Origin: Alcanivorax sp.
GTDB lineage: Bacteria; Pseudomonadota; Gammaproteobacteria; Pseudomonadales; Alcanivoracaceae
Length of the DNA stretch: 64,000 bases
Direction of reading: 5' to 3'
NCBI RefSeq assembly: GCF_019431375.1
Contig: NZ_CP080267.1
Location: 3,289,933-3,353,932 of the forward strand
This document shows positions 8,340 through 16,195 of this stretch, piece by piece (positions within the stretch are counted from its first letter, which is position 1; every line of letters begins with the position of its first letter). A program made the position numbers and the translations under genes. Under the pieces are notes generated by a model. It made no database searches, was not told where the DNA came from, and saw nothing but the letters and a program-made list of their open reading frames with translations.

Positions 8340-9079
8340 CGGCTCATGGCCTGCTGTACCCGCTGATTGAGGTCGGGGATGCCGGTGTTGCCGAACAGGC
8401 GATTGAATTCCAGGATGTAGGGGTGGCCGTCCACCATGGCCACATCGAACCCGGCATGGTTGATGCCCAGATAGCGGGCCATCCCTTCCACCAGGGAAAT
8501 GGCATTGTCCGGTACCGACAGATCGGTGCGCACGCGCCCGCCCTGGCTTACGTTGTTCAGAAAGCCCGCCCCTTCTCGCCAGTAACTGGCTACCACTTCC
8601 TCGCCCACCACCACTACGCGCAGGTCGCGCACAATGGGTAGCAGCTTCTGGATATAGAGCACGGCTTCGCGCTCCGCATAGTCCAGAAACTGCTGGCGAT
8701 TCTCGATCAGGTAGACGCCCATGCCCTGGCTGGAGCGCACTGATTTGGCCACAAACGGAAATCGCCATTGATCCAGCACCTGGCCAATACCGTACTTGTC
8801 GGAGGCGACGATCAGGGTTTCCGGCACATGTTCCGGGCAGGCGGTCTGCAGGGCACGGGTCATCTCCACCTTGTCATGCCCCAGGTGGTAACTGCTCAGG
8901 CTGGGGAAGATCGGCCGCTTGAGCACGTAATGCAGGCTGTTGATCTGCCAGTAACCGGGGAACAGCAACCAGTCCGCTTCCGCCAACGCATCGCGGTGCT
9001 GGTTCATGTGTTCGGGCTTGATATAACGCACGCCGGGCAGGCCCAGGGTGCGGAAAGGATCGAAAGTGATCAGTTTCAC
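8282..9079 (-). CDS. RimK-like ATP-grasp protein
   Basis: The 265-residue protein has the ATP-grasp layout of the RimK family. There is an N-terminal segment with a short substrate-binding region, then FPFVAKSVRSSQGMGVYLI (ATP-binding lysine and glycine-rich loop), LRVVVVGEEVVASYWREG, and a C-terminal metal-binding stretch ILEFNRLFGNTGIPDLN with the Glu and Asn expected for Mg2+ ligation. Family members ligate amino acids to protein or small-molecule carboxylates. The substrate here cannot be read from sequence. It stands alone, convergent with and overlapping the ytjB-like gene by 58 bp. Confidence 0.8.
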   Translation of the reverse strand: MKLITFDPFRTLGLPGVRYIKPEHMNQHRDALAEADWLLFPGYWQINSLHYVLKRPIFPSLSSYHLGHDKVEMTRALQTACPEHVPETLIVASDKYGIGQVLDQWRFPFVAKSVRSSQGMGVYLIENRQQFLDYAEREAVLYIQKLLPIVRDLRVVVVGEEVVASYWREGAGFLNNVSQGGRVRTDLSVPDNAISLVEGMARYLGINHAGFDVAMVDGHPYILEFNRLFGNTGIPDLNQRVQQAMSRYLLGEPSSPPSSDSKVSA

Positions 9080-9216
9080 GGAGACGATCTCAGGAGAGGT
9101 GCGCTTTTTTAAGGTGCTTTGACCAACCGGTCAAGCCCCTTTGTCGGGATTCGTCCTTGGCATGGGCGGAGCGGGCGGCTAGCCTTGCCCGACAAATAAT
9201 GATTGGGAGAGCTGTC

Positions 9217-9984
9217 GTGACCTTGCCGACATTGGAAAGCGATCTGGTTCTGGTGACACATACCGAATCAGTGATGGAAATTACCCTGAACCGCCCGGAC
9301 AAACTGAATGCCCTTACCGGCGCCATGTACCGGGATCTGATTGCCCTGCTCAACGCCGCGGAACAGAGCGATGACATCCGTGTGGTGCTGTTTGCAGCCG
9401 AAGGCAAATCCTTCAGCGCTGGCAACGACCTGGTGGATTTTCTCAATGCCAAACCCGGTGAAGTGGGCGAGGCGGCAAATTTCATCAAGGCCATCTATGC
9501 CTTCCCGAAAGTGGTGGTAGCCGCTGTTCAGGGCAATGCGGTGGGCGTGGGAACCACCATGCTGCTGCACATGGATATGGTGGTGGCGTCTGACGATGCC
9601 AAGTTCATCACTCCCTTCGCCGATCTCGGCGCAGTGCCGGAAGCCGGTTCCGCCAAGCTGTTGCCGGACTGGCTGGGCTACCAGCGCGCCGCCCGCATGC
9701 TGCTGCTGGGTGAGCCCATGCTGGCACAGGAGGCCTTCGAGGCCGGCCTGATCGCCAAGGTAGTGAGCCGTGATGAGCTGCAGGCCACCGCCCGCGGCTG
9801 GGCCGCCACCCTGGCAAAGAAACCGCCCAGAGCCCTGCGCGAGAGCAAGCGGCTGATGCGCCAGGCAATCAGCAAGCCGCTGCAGGATGTGCTGGAGGAA
9901 GATCTGGCCCTGTTTGGCGAGATGCTGCAGGGGGATGAGGCCAAGGCGGTGCTGGCGGCCATGGTGAACAAGGGCAAGGGGTAA
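9217..9984 (+). CDS. Enoyl-CoA hydratase/isomerase (crotonase) family protein
   Basis: Crotonases act on acyl-CoA thioesters using a two-peptide oxyanion hole. Here GKSFSAGNDLVDF and the GNAVGVGTTMLLH segment form that site, and the Glu in GAVPEAGSAKLLP sits at the usual catalytic glutamate position of hydratases/isomerases. The GTG at 9217 gives a 255-residue protein of normal length, with GGGAGA six bases upstream. The longer frame from 9157 adds a sequence not expected for the family. It probably takes part in fatty-acid or aromatic acid degradation; exact substrate unknown. A type-2 heptamer repeat begins right after its stop. Confidence 0.88.
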   Translation: MTLPTLESDLVLVTHTESVMEITLNRPDKLNALTGAMYRDLIALLNAAEQSDDIRVVLFAAEGKSFSAGNDLVDFLNAKPGEVGEAANFIKAIYAFPKVVVAAVQGNAVGVGTTMLLHMDMVVASDDAKFITPFADLGAVPEAGSAKLLPDWLGYQRAARMLLLGEPMLAQEAFEAGLIAKVVSRDELQATARGWAATLAKKPPRALRESKRLMRQAISKPLQDVLEEDLALFGEMLQGDEAKAVLAAMVNKGKG

Positions 9985-9987
9985 AGG

Positions 9988-10143
9988 CAGCTGCGAGCTT
10001 CTAGCTTCTAGCTGCTAGCTTCGAGGTGCGATAGCGCTCTTTGGGGTCTGAATGTCTGTGCCCGCGCCCAACCATGGGCGCGGGCACAGACCCTTGATTA
10101 CTGACAAGCCAACCCGCGCCTAGTAGCTAGCAGCTCATAGCTA
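9988..10143. repeat. Convergent type-2 heptamer arrays (AGCTTCT/AGCTAGC type) around a hairpin
   Basis: Units such as AGCTTCT and AGCTGCT run from 9988 to 10020, starting 4 bases after the crotonase stop. An inverted array at 10121-10143 contains the TAG stop of the FMN reductase gene (10141-10143). A GC-rich hairpin lies between them. The layout copies that of the fimX–serB repeat with a different heptamer, and both types place GGCGCGGG beside an array. Confidence 0.75.
10055..10090. terminator. Bidirectional hairpin between crotonase and FMN reductase genes
   Basis: Arms at 10055-10070 and 10075-10090 are complementary over 16 bp with a 4-base loop (core GCCCGCGCCCA). It sits midway between two convergent stop codons. 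There is no long U-run, so the role as a terminator is inferred from position and stability. Confidence 0.65.
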
Positions 10144-10602
10144 AAAAATCCCCGCATCCAGCCCTGCCGCCAGATACATCCCCAACTCTTCCACCTGTTG
10201 CTCGAAATCATCCTGCCAGTCTCCGCGCAGAACCATCGGGTCCTGCACCCAGTTCCAACGCAGGCCGGTGACGATGCTTTCCACCGCCCGGCGGGTGCCG
10301 GTGCCGTCGTGGCCGGCGCGGATGTAGAGGGCACAGGGCAGGCCCTGTTTTTCTTCAAGTACCGGGTAGTAGGTGCGGTCGAAAAAATCTTTCAGGGCGC
10401 CACTCATATAGCCCAGATTTTCCGTGGTGCCGAGCAGAATGGCATCACAGGCCATCACGTCCTCGGGGCCCGCTTCCAGAGGCGGCTTAACCGTTACGGT
10501 CACGTTCTCGATATCTTCATGGCCGGCGCCCCGGGCCGCAGCGTCACGCAGTTTCAAGGTATTTGGCGACGGGGCGTGGGCGACGATCAGCAGGTGTTTC
10601 AT
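10141..10602 (-). CDS. Small flavodoxin-fold / NAD(P)H-dependent FMN reductase-like protein
   Basis: The 153-residue protein starts MKHLLIVAHAPSPNT, a flavodoxin-like phosphate loop, and has GTTENLGYMSGALKDFFDR, the second FMN-contacting loop of NADPH-dependent FMN reductase-type proteins. It is probably a cytoplasmic flavoprotein oxidoreductase. The ATG at 10602 is preferred over the upstream start at 10638, which would add residues before the first beta strand. Its stop codon lies inside the repeat at 10121-10143. Substrate and partner are unknown. Confidence 0.8.
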   Translation of the reverse strand: MKHLLIVAHAPSPNTLKLRDAAARGAGHEDIENVTVTVKPPLEAGPEDVMACDAILLGTTENLGYMSGALKDFFDRTYYPVLEEKQGLPCALYIRAGHDGTGTRRAVESIVTGLRWNWVQDPMVLRGDWQDDFEQQVEELGMYLAAGLDAGIF

Positions 10603-10641
10603 GGTCTCGCAATTCAATGCAGTCGATGATGCCAGCATAGC

Positions 10642-10746
10642 AGCTACGAGCTACGAGCTACGAGCTACAAGCTACAAGCTACTAGAAGTGGAGGTTTCGA
10701 ATTTAGTCTTTCTCTCGTAGCTCGTAGCTAGAGGCTCGTAGCTTTT
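10642..10746. repeat. Facing arrays of 7-bp AGCTACG units
   Basis: Six perfect tandem units occupy 10642-10683: AGCTACG three times, AGCTACA twice, AGCTACT once. An inverted, less regular array follows at 10714-10744, ending at the stop codon of the Lrp/AsnC gene. The 30 bp between the arrays is AT-rich, and unlike the other copies there is no GC-rich hairpin. Confidence 0.85.
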
Positions 10747-11239
10747 AACTCTCTACATAATTCAACGGCAGTGCCGCCGTATCCACCACCCGTCGCATGA
10801 CAAAACTGGAATGTACACCGCTGACCCCTTCGATGCGGGTGATCTTGTTGAGCAGGAAATGCTGGTAGCCATCGATGTCCGGCACCACCACCTTGAGCAG
10901 ATAATCGGCTTCCTGGCCGGTGACCAGGTAGCACTGTTGCACTTCCGGGTAGCTGGCTACCTTTTCCTCGAAGTTGGCGAAGCGTTCCGGGGTGTGGCGG
11001 TCCATGCTGATCTGGATGATCACGGTCAGGTCCAGGCCCAGTTTACGGGCGTCCAGCACGGTTTCCCGTTTGAGAATAATGCCGGCGGCTTCCAGCTTCT
11101 GTACCCGCCGGGAGCAGGGGGAGGGTGATAGCCCCACGGTTTCCGCCAGCTGCTGGTTAGTCAGCCCGCCATTGTGCTGCAGCGCTTCCAGGATGCGCAG
11201 GTCGGTGCGGTCCAGTTTTGCCAGTTCCTTTGCTTTCAT
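10745..11239 (-). CDS. Lrp/AsnC family transcriptional regulator
   Basis: The 164-residue protein has an N-terminal helix-turn-helix (DRTDLRILEAL, then NQQLAETVGLSPSPCSRRV) and a C-terminal RAM ligand-binding domain (YLVTGQEADYLLKVVVPD, GVSGVHSSFVMRRV). Such proteins sense amino acids or other small ligands and form octamers on DNA. It is divergent from leuA. A 15-bp palindrome lies 31 bp upstream of its start, suggesting autoregulation and possibly control of the divergent side. The ligand cannot be named from sequence. Confidence 0.92.
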   Translation of the reverse strand: MKAKELAKLDRTDLRILEALQHNGGLTNQQLAETVGLSPSPCSRRVQKLEAAGIILKRETVLDARKLGLDLTVIIQISMDRHTPERFANFEEKVASYPEVQQCYLVTGQEADYLLKVVVPDIDGYQHFLLNKITRIEGVSGVHSSFVMRRVVDTAALPLNYVES

Positions 11240-11269
11240 GTGGGTAAATCCTGATTTTTGCTATTTGTG

Positions 11270-11284
11270 AGCAATAATATTGCT
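11270..11284. promoter_or_regulatory. Lrp/AsnC-like palindromic operator
   Basis: AGCAATA (11270-11276) and TATTGCT (11278-11284) form a perfect 7-bp palindrome around a central A. The AT-rich centre and terminal AG…CT resemble Lrp-type binding sites. It lies between the divergent lrp-like gene and leuA, nearer the regulator. Confidence 0.5.
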
Positions 11285-11362
11285 TATATGGCCGGGAATG
11301 GATGGAAAAAGCAAGCACATTGCCGGTTTGCTGCCGTAAAGTATCTCTCGTGGGGCGATGAT

Positions 11363-11422
11363 GTGAGCCGTCAAAAGCGGCCCGCCACTCTTCGCGGCCA
11401 CCGGTGCCTACCGGCGCTCTGA
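11363..11422 (+). CDS. Possible leuA leader peptide (19 residues)
   Basis: A GTG-started frame encodes MSRQKRPATLRGHRCLPAL and stops at 11422, with leucine codons CTT, CTA and CTC, the last directly before the stop. It lies in the 300-bp leader before leuA, upstream of hairpins that end in an intrinsic terminator. A GGGG sequence precedes the GTG. Leucine codons are few compared with the enteric leu leader, so this is a tentative call. Confidence 0.3.
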   Translation: MSRQKRPATLRGHRCLPAL

Positions 11423-11503
11423 TCGATACCCGAGATCACAGATAACGAGTTGTTAGCCCAATCCCGCAGTCATCCCTCGGATTGGGTTGGGAATTCACCG
11501 CGG

Positions 11504-11525
11504 GGGGCAGGTAATGCCCCTTTTT
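11504..11525 (+). terminator. Attenuator-like intrinsic terminator before leuA
   Basis: GGGGCA (11504-11509) pairs with TGCCCC (11515-11520) and is followed by five Ts. It ends only 16 bp before the leuA ATG, too close to serve an upstream gene, since the upstream gene is on the other strand. An alternative hairpin at 11457-11486 (CCCAATCC with GGATTGGG) lies just before it. The arrangement suggests transcription attenuation of leuA. Confidence 0.6.
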
Positions 11526-11541
11526 ACTTTGAGGATTCGAC

Positions 11542-13221
11542 ATGAGCTTTGATCATCGCAAATACCAGCCTTTTCCTGTCATCGACAAACCCGACCGTCG
11601 CTGGCCCAGCCAGCGTATCGAGAAAGCCCCGCTGTGGGCGGCGGTGGACCTGCGCGATGGCAATCAGGCGCTGATCAAGCCCATGTCCGTGGCCCAGAAA
11701 CGTCGCTTCTTTCAAATGCTGGTGGAGTTGGGCTTCAAGGAAATCGAGGTGGGTTTCCCGTCTGCCAGCCAGATTGACTATGACTTCTGCCGGGCCCTGA
11801 TCGAGGAAGACCTGGTGCCGGATGACGTGCACATCCAGGTGCTCACCCAGGCCCGGGAAGACTTGATCGCCCGCACCTTTGAATCGCTCAAGGGCGCCAG
11901 GAACGCCATCGTGCATATCTACAACGCCACTTCGCCCACCTTCCGTGAGCAGGTGTTCGGCGTGGACAAGGCCGGTTGTAAGGCCATCGCGGTGCGCGCT
12001 GCCGAATGGGTGCGTGACTGTGCTGCGCAGCAGCCGGACACCCACTGGAGCTTCCAGTATTCCCCGGAAACCTTCAGCGCCACGGAAACCGATTTCGCCA
12101 TCGAAGTGATTGATGCGGTGAACGCAGTATGGCGTCCGGATCAGGGGCAGCGGGTGATCATCAACCTGCCGGCCACCGTGGAAGTGAGCACCCCCAATGT
12201 GTTCGCCGACCAGGTGGAGCTGGTGCATGACAACATTCAACACCGCGAACATGTGATTATCAGTGTGCACACCCACGATGACCGTGGCTGTGGCGTGGCC
12301 GCTGCCGAGATGGCCGTGATGGCCGGCGCCGACCGGGTGGAAGGCACCCTGCTCGGCAATGGCGAGCGCACCGGCAACATGGACCTGGTCACCGCCGGCA
12401 TGAACCTCTACAGCCAGGGCATCGACCCGCAAATCGACTTCTCGCGGATGAAGGAGATCGTCGCCCTGGTGGAAGAGATTACCGATATCCAGACTCACCC
12501 GCGTCATCCCTATGCCGGTGACCTGGTGTTCAGCGCGTTCTCCGGCAGCCACCAGGATGCCATCCGCAAGTGTCTCGCCCGCTATAAAGAAGGAGATATC
12601 TGGACGGCGGCCTATCTGCCCATCGACCCGGCAGATGTGGGGCGGCGCTATGAGGAAGTGGTGCGCATTAACTCCCAGTCCGGCAAGGGCGGCGTGGCCC
12701 ATGTGCTGGAGCGGGATTTCGGCATCGACCTGCCGCGCTGGCTGCAGCAGGAACTGGCCGGGGTGGTGCAGAAAGACGCGGAAGAAGACGGCGGCGAGAT
12801 CACCAGCGAACGGGTCCATCGTCGCTTCAACAGCGATTACCTGAACGTGCCACTGGGCTGGATGTTGCGCTCCTATGACCTGAACCGTTCGAACGATGCG
12901 GTGCAGGCCCAGATCAGCATCGGTGATGACAGCCAGCCGGTGACGCTGTTGTCCGGCCGGGGCGACGGCGCCATGTCGGCCCTGGTGGATGCGCTTAACC
13001 GACGTATCGGAGGTGAAGTGAAAGTGGTGTCCTTCGATGAGTATTCATTGGGCGACAGCACTGAAGCCAACGCCATGGCCTGTGTGCGGGTGCAGGTAGG
13101 GGAAACGGTGCAGAGTGCCGTAGCCACTGCGGCTGATACTACTGCTGCGGCCTTGCAGGCGATTCTGTCGGCAGTGGGCAGGGTGCAGGAAGGTAGTGAA
13201 CAGTTAATAGTGAATAGTTAA
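11542..13221 (+). CDS. leuA: 2-isopropylmalate synthase
   Basis: LeuA condenses acetyl-CoA with 2-oxoisovalerate in the first committed step of leucine biosynthesis. The 559-residue protein has the DRDG-equivalent motif VDLRDGNQAL near residue 35, the metal-binding HTHDDRGCGVAA segment, and a C-terminal LeuA regulatory domain (residues about 430-550) for leucine feedback. The long form with N-terminal FDHRKYQPFP matches the class found in pseudomonads and actinobacteria. The final residues (Glu-Gln-Leu-Ile-Val-Asn-Ser) are encoded by the heptamer repeat, which also supplies the stop codon. Expression is probably attenuated by the leader structure upstream. Confidence 0.95.
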   Translation: MSFDHRKYQPFPVIDKPDRRWPSQRIEKAPLWAAVDLRDGNQALIKPMSVAQKRRFFQMLVELGFKEIEVGFPSASQIDYDFCRALIEEDLVPDDVHIQVLTQAREDLIARTFESLKGARNAIVHIYNATSPTFREQVFGVDKAGCKAIAVRAAEWVRDCAAQQPDTHWSFQYSPETFSATETDFAIEVIDAVNAVWRPDQGQRVIINLPATVEVSTPNVFADQVELVHDNIQHREHVIISVHTHDDRGCGVAAAEMAVMAGADRVEGTLLGNGERTGNMDLVTAGMNLYSQGIDPQIDFSRMKEIVALVEEITDIQTHPRHPYAGDLVFSAFSGSHQDAIRKCLARYKEGDIWTAAYLPIDPADVGRRYEEVVRINSQSGKGGVAHVLERDFGIDLPRWLQQELAGVVQKDAEEDGGEITSERVHRRFNSDYLNVPLGWMLRSYDLNRSNDAVQAQISIGDDSQPVTLLSGRGDGAMSALVDALNRRIGGEVKVVSFDEYSLGDSTEANAMACVRVQVGETVQSAVATAADTTAAALQAILSAVGRVQEGSEQLIVNS

Positions 13222-13292
13222 CAGCGGCGCGGGGTCGCGTCGACTGAGCTGAAAACGAAGAGGCCGCGCCCCCTGGTTGGGGGTGCGGTTTT
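13191..13292 (+). repeat. Heptamer-array element spanning the leuA stop codon
   Basis: The array of AGTGAAC, AGTTAAT, AGTGAAT and AGTTAAC units covers 13191-13224. It is followed by CGGCGCGGGG and, 37 bp after the array, by the AGGCCGCGCCCC hairpin core. The spacing is identical to the fimX and serB copies. The leuA reading frame runs into the array and stops within it. Confidence 0.85.
13264..13292 (+). terminator. Intrinsic terminator after leuA
   Basis: CCGCGCCCCC (13264-13273) pairs with GGGGGTGCGG (13279-13288) with one G·T pair, followed by TTTT. It is the hairpin part of the repeat element and is well placed to end the leuA transcript. Confidence 0.75.
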
Positions 13293-13403
13293 CTGCTTTT
13301 GTAGGGTGTAAGGAACACATGGAAGGGGCTTTTGCTCAGTGAGCTCTGTGCTCTCTGTGGTAAATATGCTTTTTCTTCTGGGCCATGAGGTATGGCTCCA
13401 GCG

Positions 13404-14093
13404 TTAGACCAGAAAGGCGTTTAGCACCCGCCCCAGCAGTTGTTTTGCATCCTCAAACCGTTGCCCATCCGCCAGCATGCTGGCGCGGGGCTCCACCCAG
13501 GGGCCGTCAGCCAGGTCTTCCGGGCAGGCATCACATAGTGCTGCGGCATTGTCGGCTTGTAGTTCCAGATGAAACTGTAAGCCCAGCACATTATCCCCGT
13601 AACGAAATGCCTGATTGGGGCAGCCTTTGCTTTCCAGCAGGTGCACGGCACCGTCAGGAATGGCAAAGGTGTCGCCGTGCCAGTGCAGCACCGGCGGGGC
13701 GCCGGCAAACAGTTTGCCGATGCTGTCGGACTTGCCGGCGCTGGTGGGGTAGACCGGAAACCAGCCGATTTCCTTGTCCGGGTTGGCGGTTACCGGGGCG
13801 CACAGCACCCGGGCGATCAGTTGTGCACCAAGGCAGATGCCGAGGACTTTCTTGCCGGCGGCGATGCTGTCGCGAATCAGGGCCTTTTCCGCGGCCATCC
13901 AGGGATGGCTGCCGTCATCATCCGCTCCCATGGGGCCGCCCATGACGACCAGCACATCAAACTCGCCGGTGTCAGGGAGTGGCTCGCCCTGAAACAACAG
14001 CGATTGGCTGATGCTGATGTCGCGCTCCCGGAACCAGGCGTCCATGGCGCCCAGTTGTTCGAATGGGACGTGGGACAGGTAATGGATGCGCAT
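13404..14093 (-). CDS. Class I glutamine amidotransferase-like protein
   Basis: The 229-residue protein is a stand-alone GATase1 domain. LGICLGAQLIARVL holds the nucleophilic cysteine, and the LQFHLE segment the catalytic His-Glu pair. VVMGGPMGADDD is the oxyanion-side loop. Related proteins are annotated as GMP synthase-like amidotransferases or gamma-glutamyl hydrolases acting on small gamma-glutamyl compounds. The gene has no synthetase partner nearby, so it probably acts alone. It lies upstream of the lipoprotein and mtgA genes on the opposite reading order of leuA. Substrate unknown. Confidence 0.85.
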   Translation of the reverse strand: MRIHYLSHVPFEQLGAMDAWFRERDISISQSLLFQGEPLPDTGEFDVLVVMGGPMGADDDGSHPWMAAEKALIRDSIAAGKKVLGICLGAQLIARVLCAPVTANPDKEIGWFPVYPTSAGKSDSIGKLFAGAPPVLHWHGDTFAIPDGAVHLLESKGCPNQAFRYGDNVLGLQFHLELQADNAAALCDACPEDLADGPWVEPRASMLADGQRFEDAKQLLGRVLNAFLV

Positions 14094-14123
14094 GGTCTTT
14101 CCCTTTAACGCTAAAACGGGCGG

Positions 14124-15455
14124 TTACAGCGCGATGGCCTGAAAGCCGGCCAGCGGCTGGTTGTTGTCATCAAACAGGGTAAGCAACTCGCCGTCGATAC
14201 GATAACCGGAGGCGGCTTTCAGGGCCTGCAAAAAGGCTTGTTCCCCTTCCATGTCCGGGCAGGCCTTGCGGGTGGTCGCGATGGGCCCGAAAGAGAGGCT
14301 GTTGTCGTCATGCTGGTAGCTGCCGTTGAGTCCGTTGCAGCCGGCGTTGCCGTGCACCTTGCCGTCGCTATCCAGGGTCAGGTAAGGCTGTTGTTCGCTA
14401 TTGGCATCGACGATCTCGTCGCCGAGGGCGCTGAGCTGCCAACGGGTATTGGTCAGATTCGCGCCGGGCAGGCGGCAGTTGTCATTGCCGCTTTCCAGGG
14501 AATAGCTTTCCACGATGATGCCATTCTGGGTGCTGCCTTCCTGCGCACCGGGGACCTTGCGTGGCAGGCCGCTGACCGTGGCCACGCGCGGCTGCAAGGG
14601 GTACTCACGGGCGGCCTCAAAGGCGTCAATCAGGTCGTCGCGCTGGGGGCCGGCCAGTTGCAGGCGGCGATCCGTGTTGCAGAGGATCAGGCTGGTGGTG
14701 CCGTACTGATACACCAGAGCGCCGCGCAGGGTTTCGCTGGCAGTCATCACTGCACTGAGCGGCAGGGTGATGTCCGCAAACTGCCCCCGGTTAAATTTCA
14801 GTGGGGTGGCCTCGGATTGGAAGAACAAGCCACCGTCAGCGAGGATCTGGCTGCTCACCTGATAGGTGTTATCCGTGTTCACTGCGGTGGCCGGGTAGTA
14901 AAGCCGGAAGGGTTGATTGAGTGCATCGCTGGTCAGGGGGATCAGGCGGCGGATCACGGTGTCGTCGTTGCTGGTGAGCAGGGACACTGTCAGCACCGCC
15001 TTGTCGGGCAGTTCACTATTCTCTGGAAGTTTCACCTTGCCGCTCAGATGGCCCACGGCGTCGTTGGCCCGTTGATAGTCGCCGCTGAACAAGGGGCTGT
15101 CGACTTGCTGTTCCTCCCCGTCAGAGGGGGGGGCTGGGCTCAGACTGAGTGTGTCCTGCTGTTGTTCGCCGCTTGCATGCTGGGTTTCCACCGCCAGGCG
15201 GCTGTTATCCAGATAGCGGAAGGCGAAGCCGCTATCGTCATTTTCCCAGGTCAGGCCCTGTCGCTGGCTGTCGGCGGGGAGATAAAAATCGCCATTCTCC
15301 TCCAGCACCAGTATCTGTTCGCCGTTTTGCCAGGCACCCACCAGCGGGTTGCTGGTGTCCTCAGTGGCCGGTGGCGAGGCCGGGGGGCTGGTGTCATTAT
15401 CGGTACAACCCAGAAGGGCCAGGCCGGTCAGGCAAAATACTGCAAGTTGCTTCAT
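14124..15455 (-). CDS. Lipoprotein with YbaY-like and META (HslJ-like) domains
   Basis: The 443-residue product begins with a lipoprotein signal peptide; the lipobox LLGC puts the lipidated cysteine at about residue 17. After a Ser/Pro/Thr-rich linker and a short beta region (40-100) comes a YbaY-like beta-sandwich (about 130-245, GKVKLPENSELPDKAVLTVSL). The C-terminal 110 residues form a META/HslJ-like domain (NTRWQLSALGDEIV, then GNAGCNGLNGSYQ and CPDMEGEQAFLQAL). HslJ-type domains are linked to stress resistance in the envelope. The gene overlaps mtgA by 4 bp, so the two are translationally coupled. Function is inferred only as outer-membrane or periplasmic stress-related. Confidence 0.8.
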   Translation of the reverse strand: MKQLAVFCLTGLALLGCTDNDTSPPASPPATEDTSNPLVGAWQNGEQILVLEENGDFYLPADSQRQGLTWENDDSGFAFRYLDNSRLAVETQHASGEQQQDTLSLSPAPPSDGEEQQVDSPLFSGDYQRANDAVGHLSGKVKLPENSELPDKAVLTVSLLTSNDDTVIRRLIPLTSDALNQPFRLYYPATAVNTDNTYQVSSQILADGGLFFQSEATPLKFNRGQFADITLPLSAVMTASETLRGALVYQYGTTSLILCNTDRRLQLAGPQRDDLIDAFEAAREYPLQPRVATVSGLPRKVPGAQEGSTQNGIIVESYSLESGNDNCRLPGANLTNTRWQLSALGDEIVDANSEQQPYLTLDSDGKVHGNAGCNGLNGSYQHDDNSLSFGPIATTRKACPDMEGEQAFLQALKAASGYRIDGELLTLFDDNNQPLAGFQAIAL

Positions 15456-16195
15456 TGCGGGGTTCCTTGAAGGGGTTCCGGATCAGACGTGGATGGCAGT
15501 GGCAGGTTCCCCGGATCGGGGATGCGCACCAGTGCCATCTGTTCCTGAATCCACTTGGCCCGTTGTTGTACATAATCGGTCGGGCCCTTGAAATCATAGT
15601 AATTGGGGCGCGGCAGCATGGCTGCCAGTTGTGCTGCCTGGTCGATGCTGAGCTCGGCAGCACTGACCTTGAAGTAGTGTCTGGCCGCCGCTTCTGCGCC
15701 GTAAATCTGGTGACCCCACTGGGCCACATTCAGATACAGCTCAAGGATGCGACGTTTACTCAGGCCGACTTCCAGCATCAGCGCGATCATGGCTTCCTGA
15801 ATCTTGCGGGTATAGCTGCGGGCGCCGGAAAGGTACAGGTTCTTGGCCAGTTGCTGGGTGATGGTGGAGCCGCCTGCCACTGGCTTGCCGGCCTCCAGGT
15901 TGCGCCGAAGGGCGTAACGGATACCTTGCCAGTCGAAGCCGCTGTGGTTAGTGAACTGGGCATCCTCGGAGATCAGTACCGAGCGTTTCAGGTAATCGCT
16001 GATCTGATCGTAGTCGCGCCAGTGCTGTTGTACCTGTCCCTGGGCCTTGGCTCGCTGCATATAGGCGCTGCCCTCCGGGTTGTGGTGCTGCAGGCGCAGC
16101 ACCTGACCCAGGTACCAGAGCTGGGACAGGGTAAAGGCCACAAACAGCAGGGCCAGGCATTGTAGGATGCGGTATCGGAGCGTCATGGTCTGCAA
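15452..16195 (-). CDS. mtgA: Monofunctional biosynthetic peptidoglycan transglycosylase
   Basis: MtgA polymerises lipid II into glycan strands at the outer face of the inner membrane. The 247-residue protein has one N-terminal membrane anchor (about residues 10-30) and the GT51 motifs in order: LISEDAQFTNHSGFDW (catalytic Glu), GGSTITQQLAKNLYL, RKIQEAMIALMLE, and KRRILELYLNVAQWG. No transpeptidase domain follows. It is the first gene of a two-gene unit with the YbaY/META lipoprotein, overlapping it by 4 bp. The start could also be the Met at residue 4. Confidence 0.94.
   Translation of the reverse strand: MQTMTLRYRILQCLALLFVAFTLSQLWYLGQVLRLQHHNPEGSAYMQRAKAQGQVQQHWRDYDQISDYLKRSVLISEDAQFTNHSGFDWQGIRYALRRNLEAGKPVAGGSTITQQLAKNLYLSGARSYTRKIQEAMIALMLEVGLSKRRILELYLNVAQWGHQIYGAEAAARHYFKVSAAELSIDQAAQLAAMLPRPNYYDFKGPTDYVQQRAKWIQEQMALVRIPDPGNLPLPSTSDPEPLQGTPQ

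Noticed and set aside
10642..10683. Tandem short repeats considered as a CRISPR array
   Set aside because: The units are 7 bp with no spacers and there are no cas genes.
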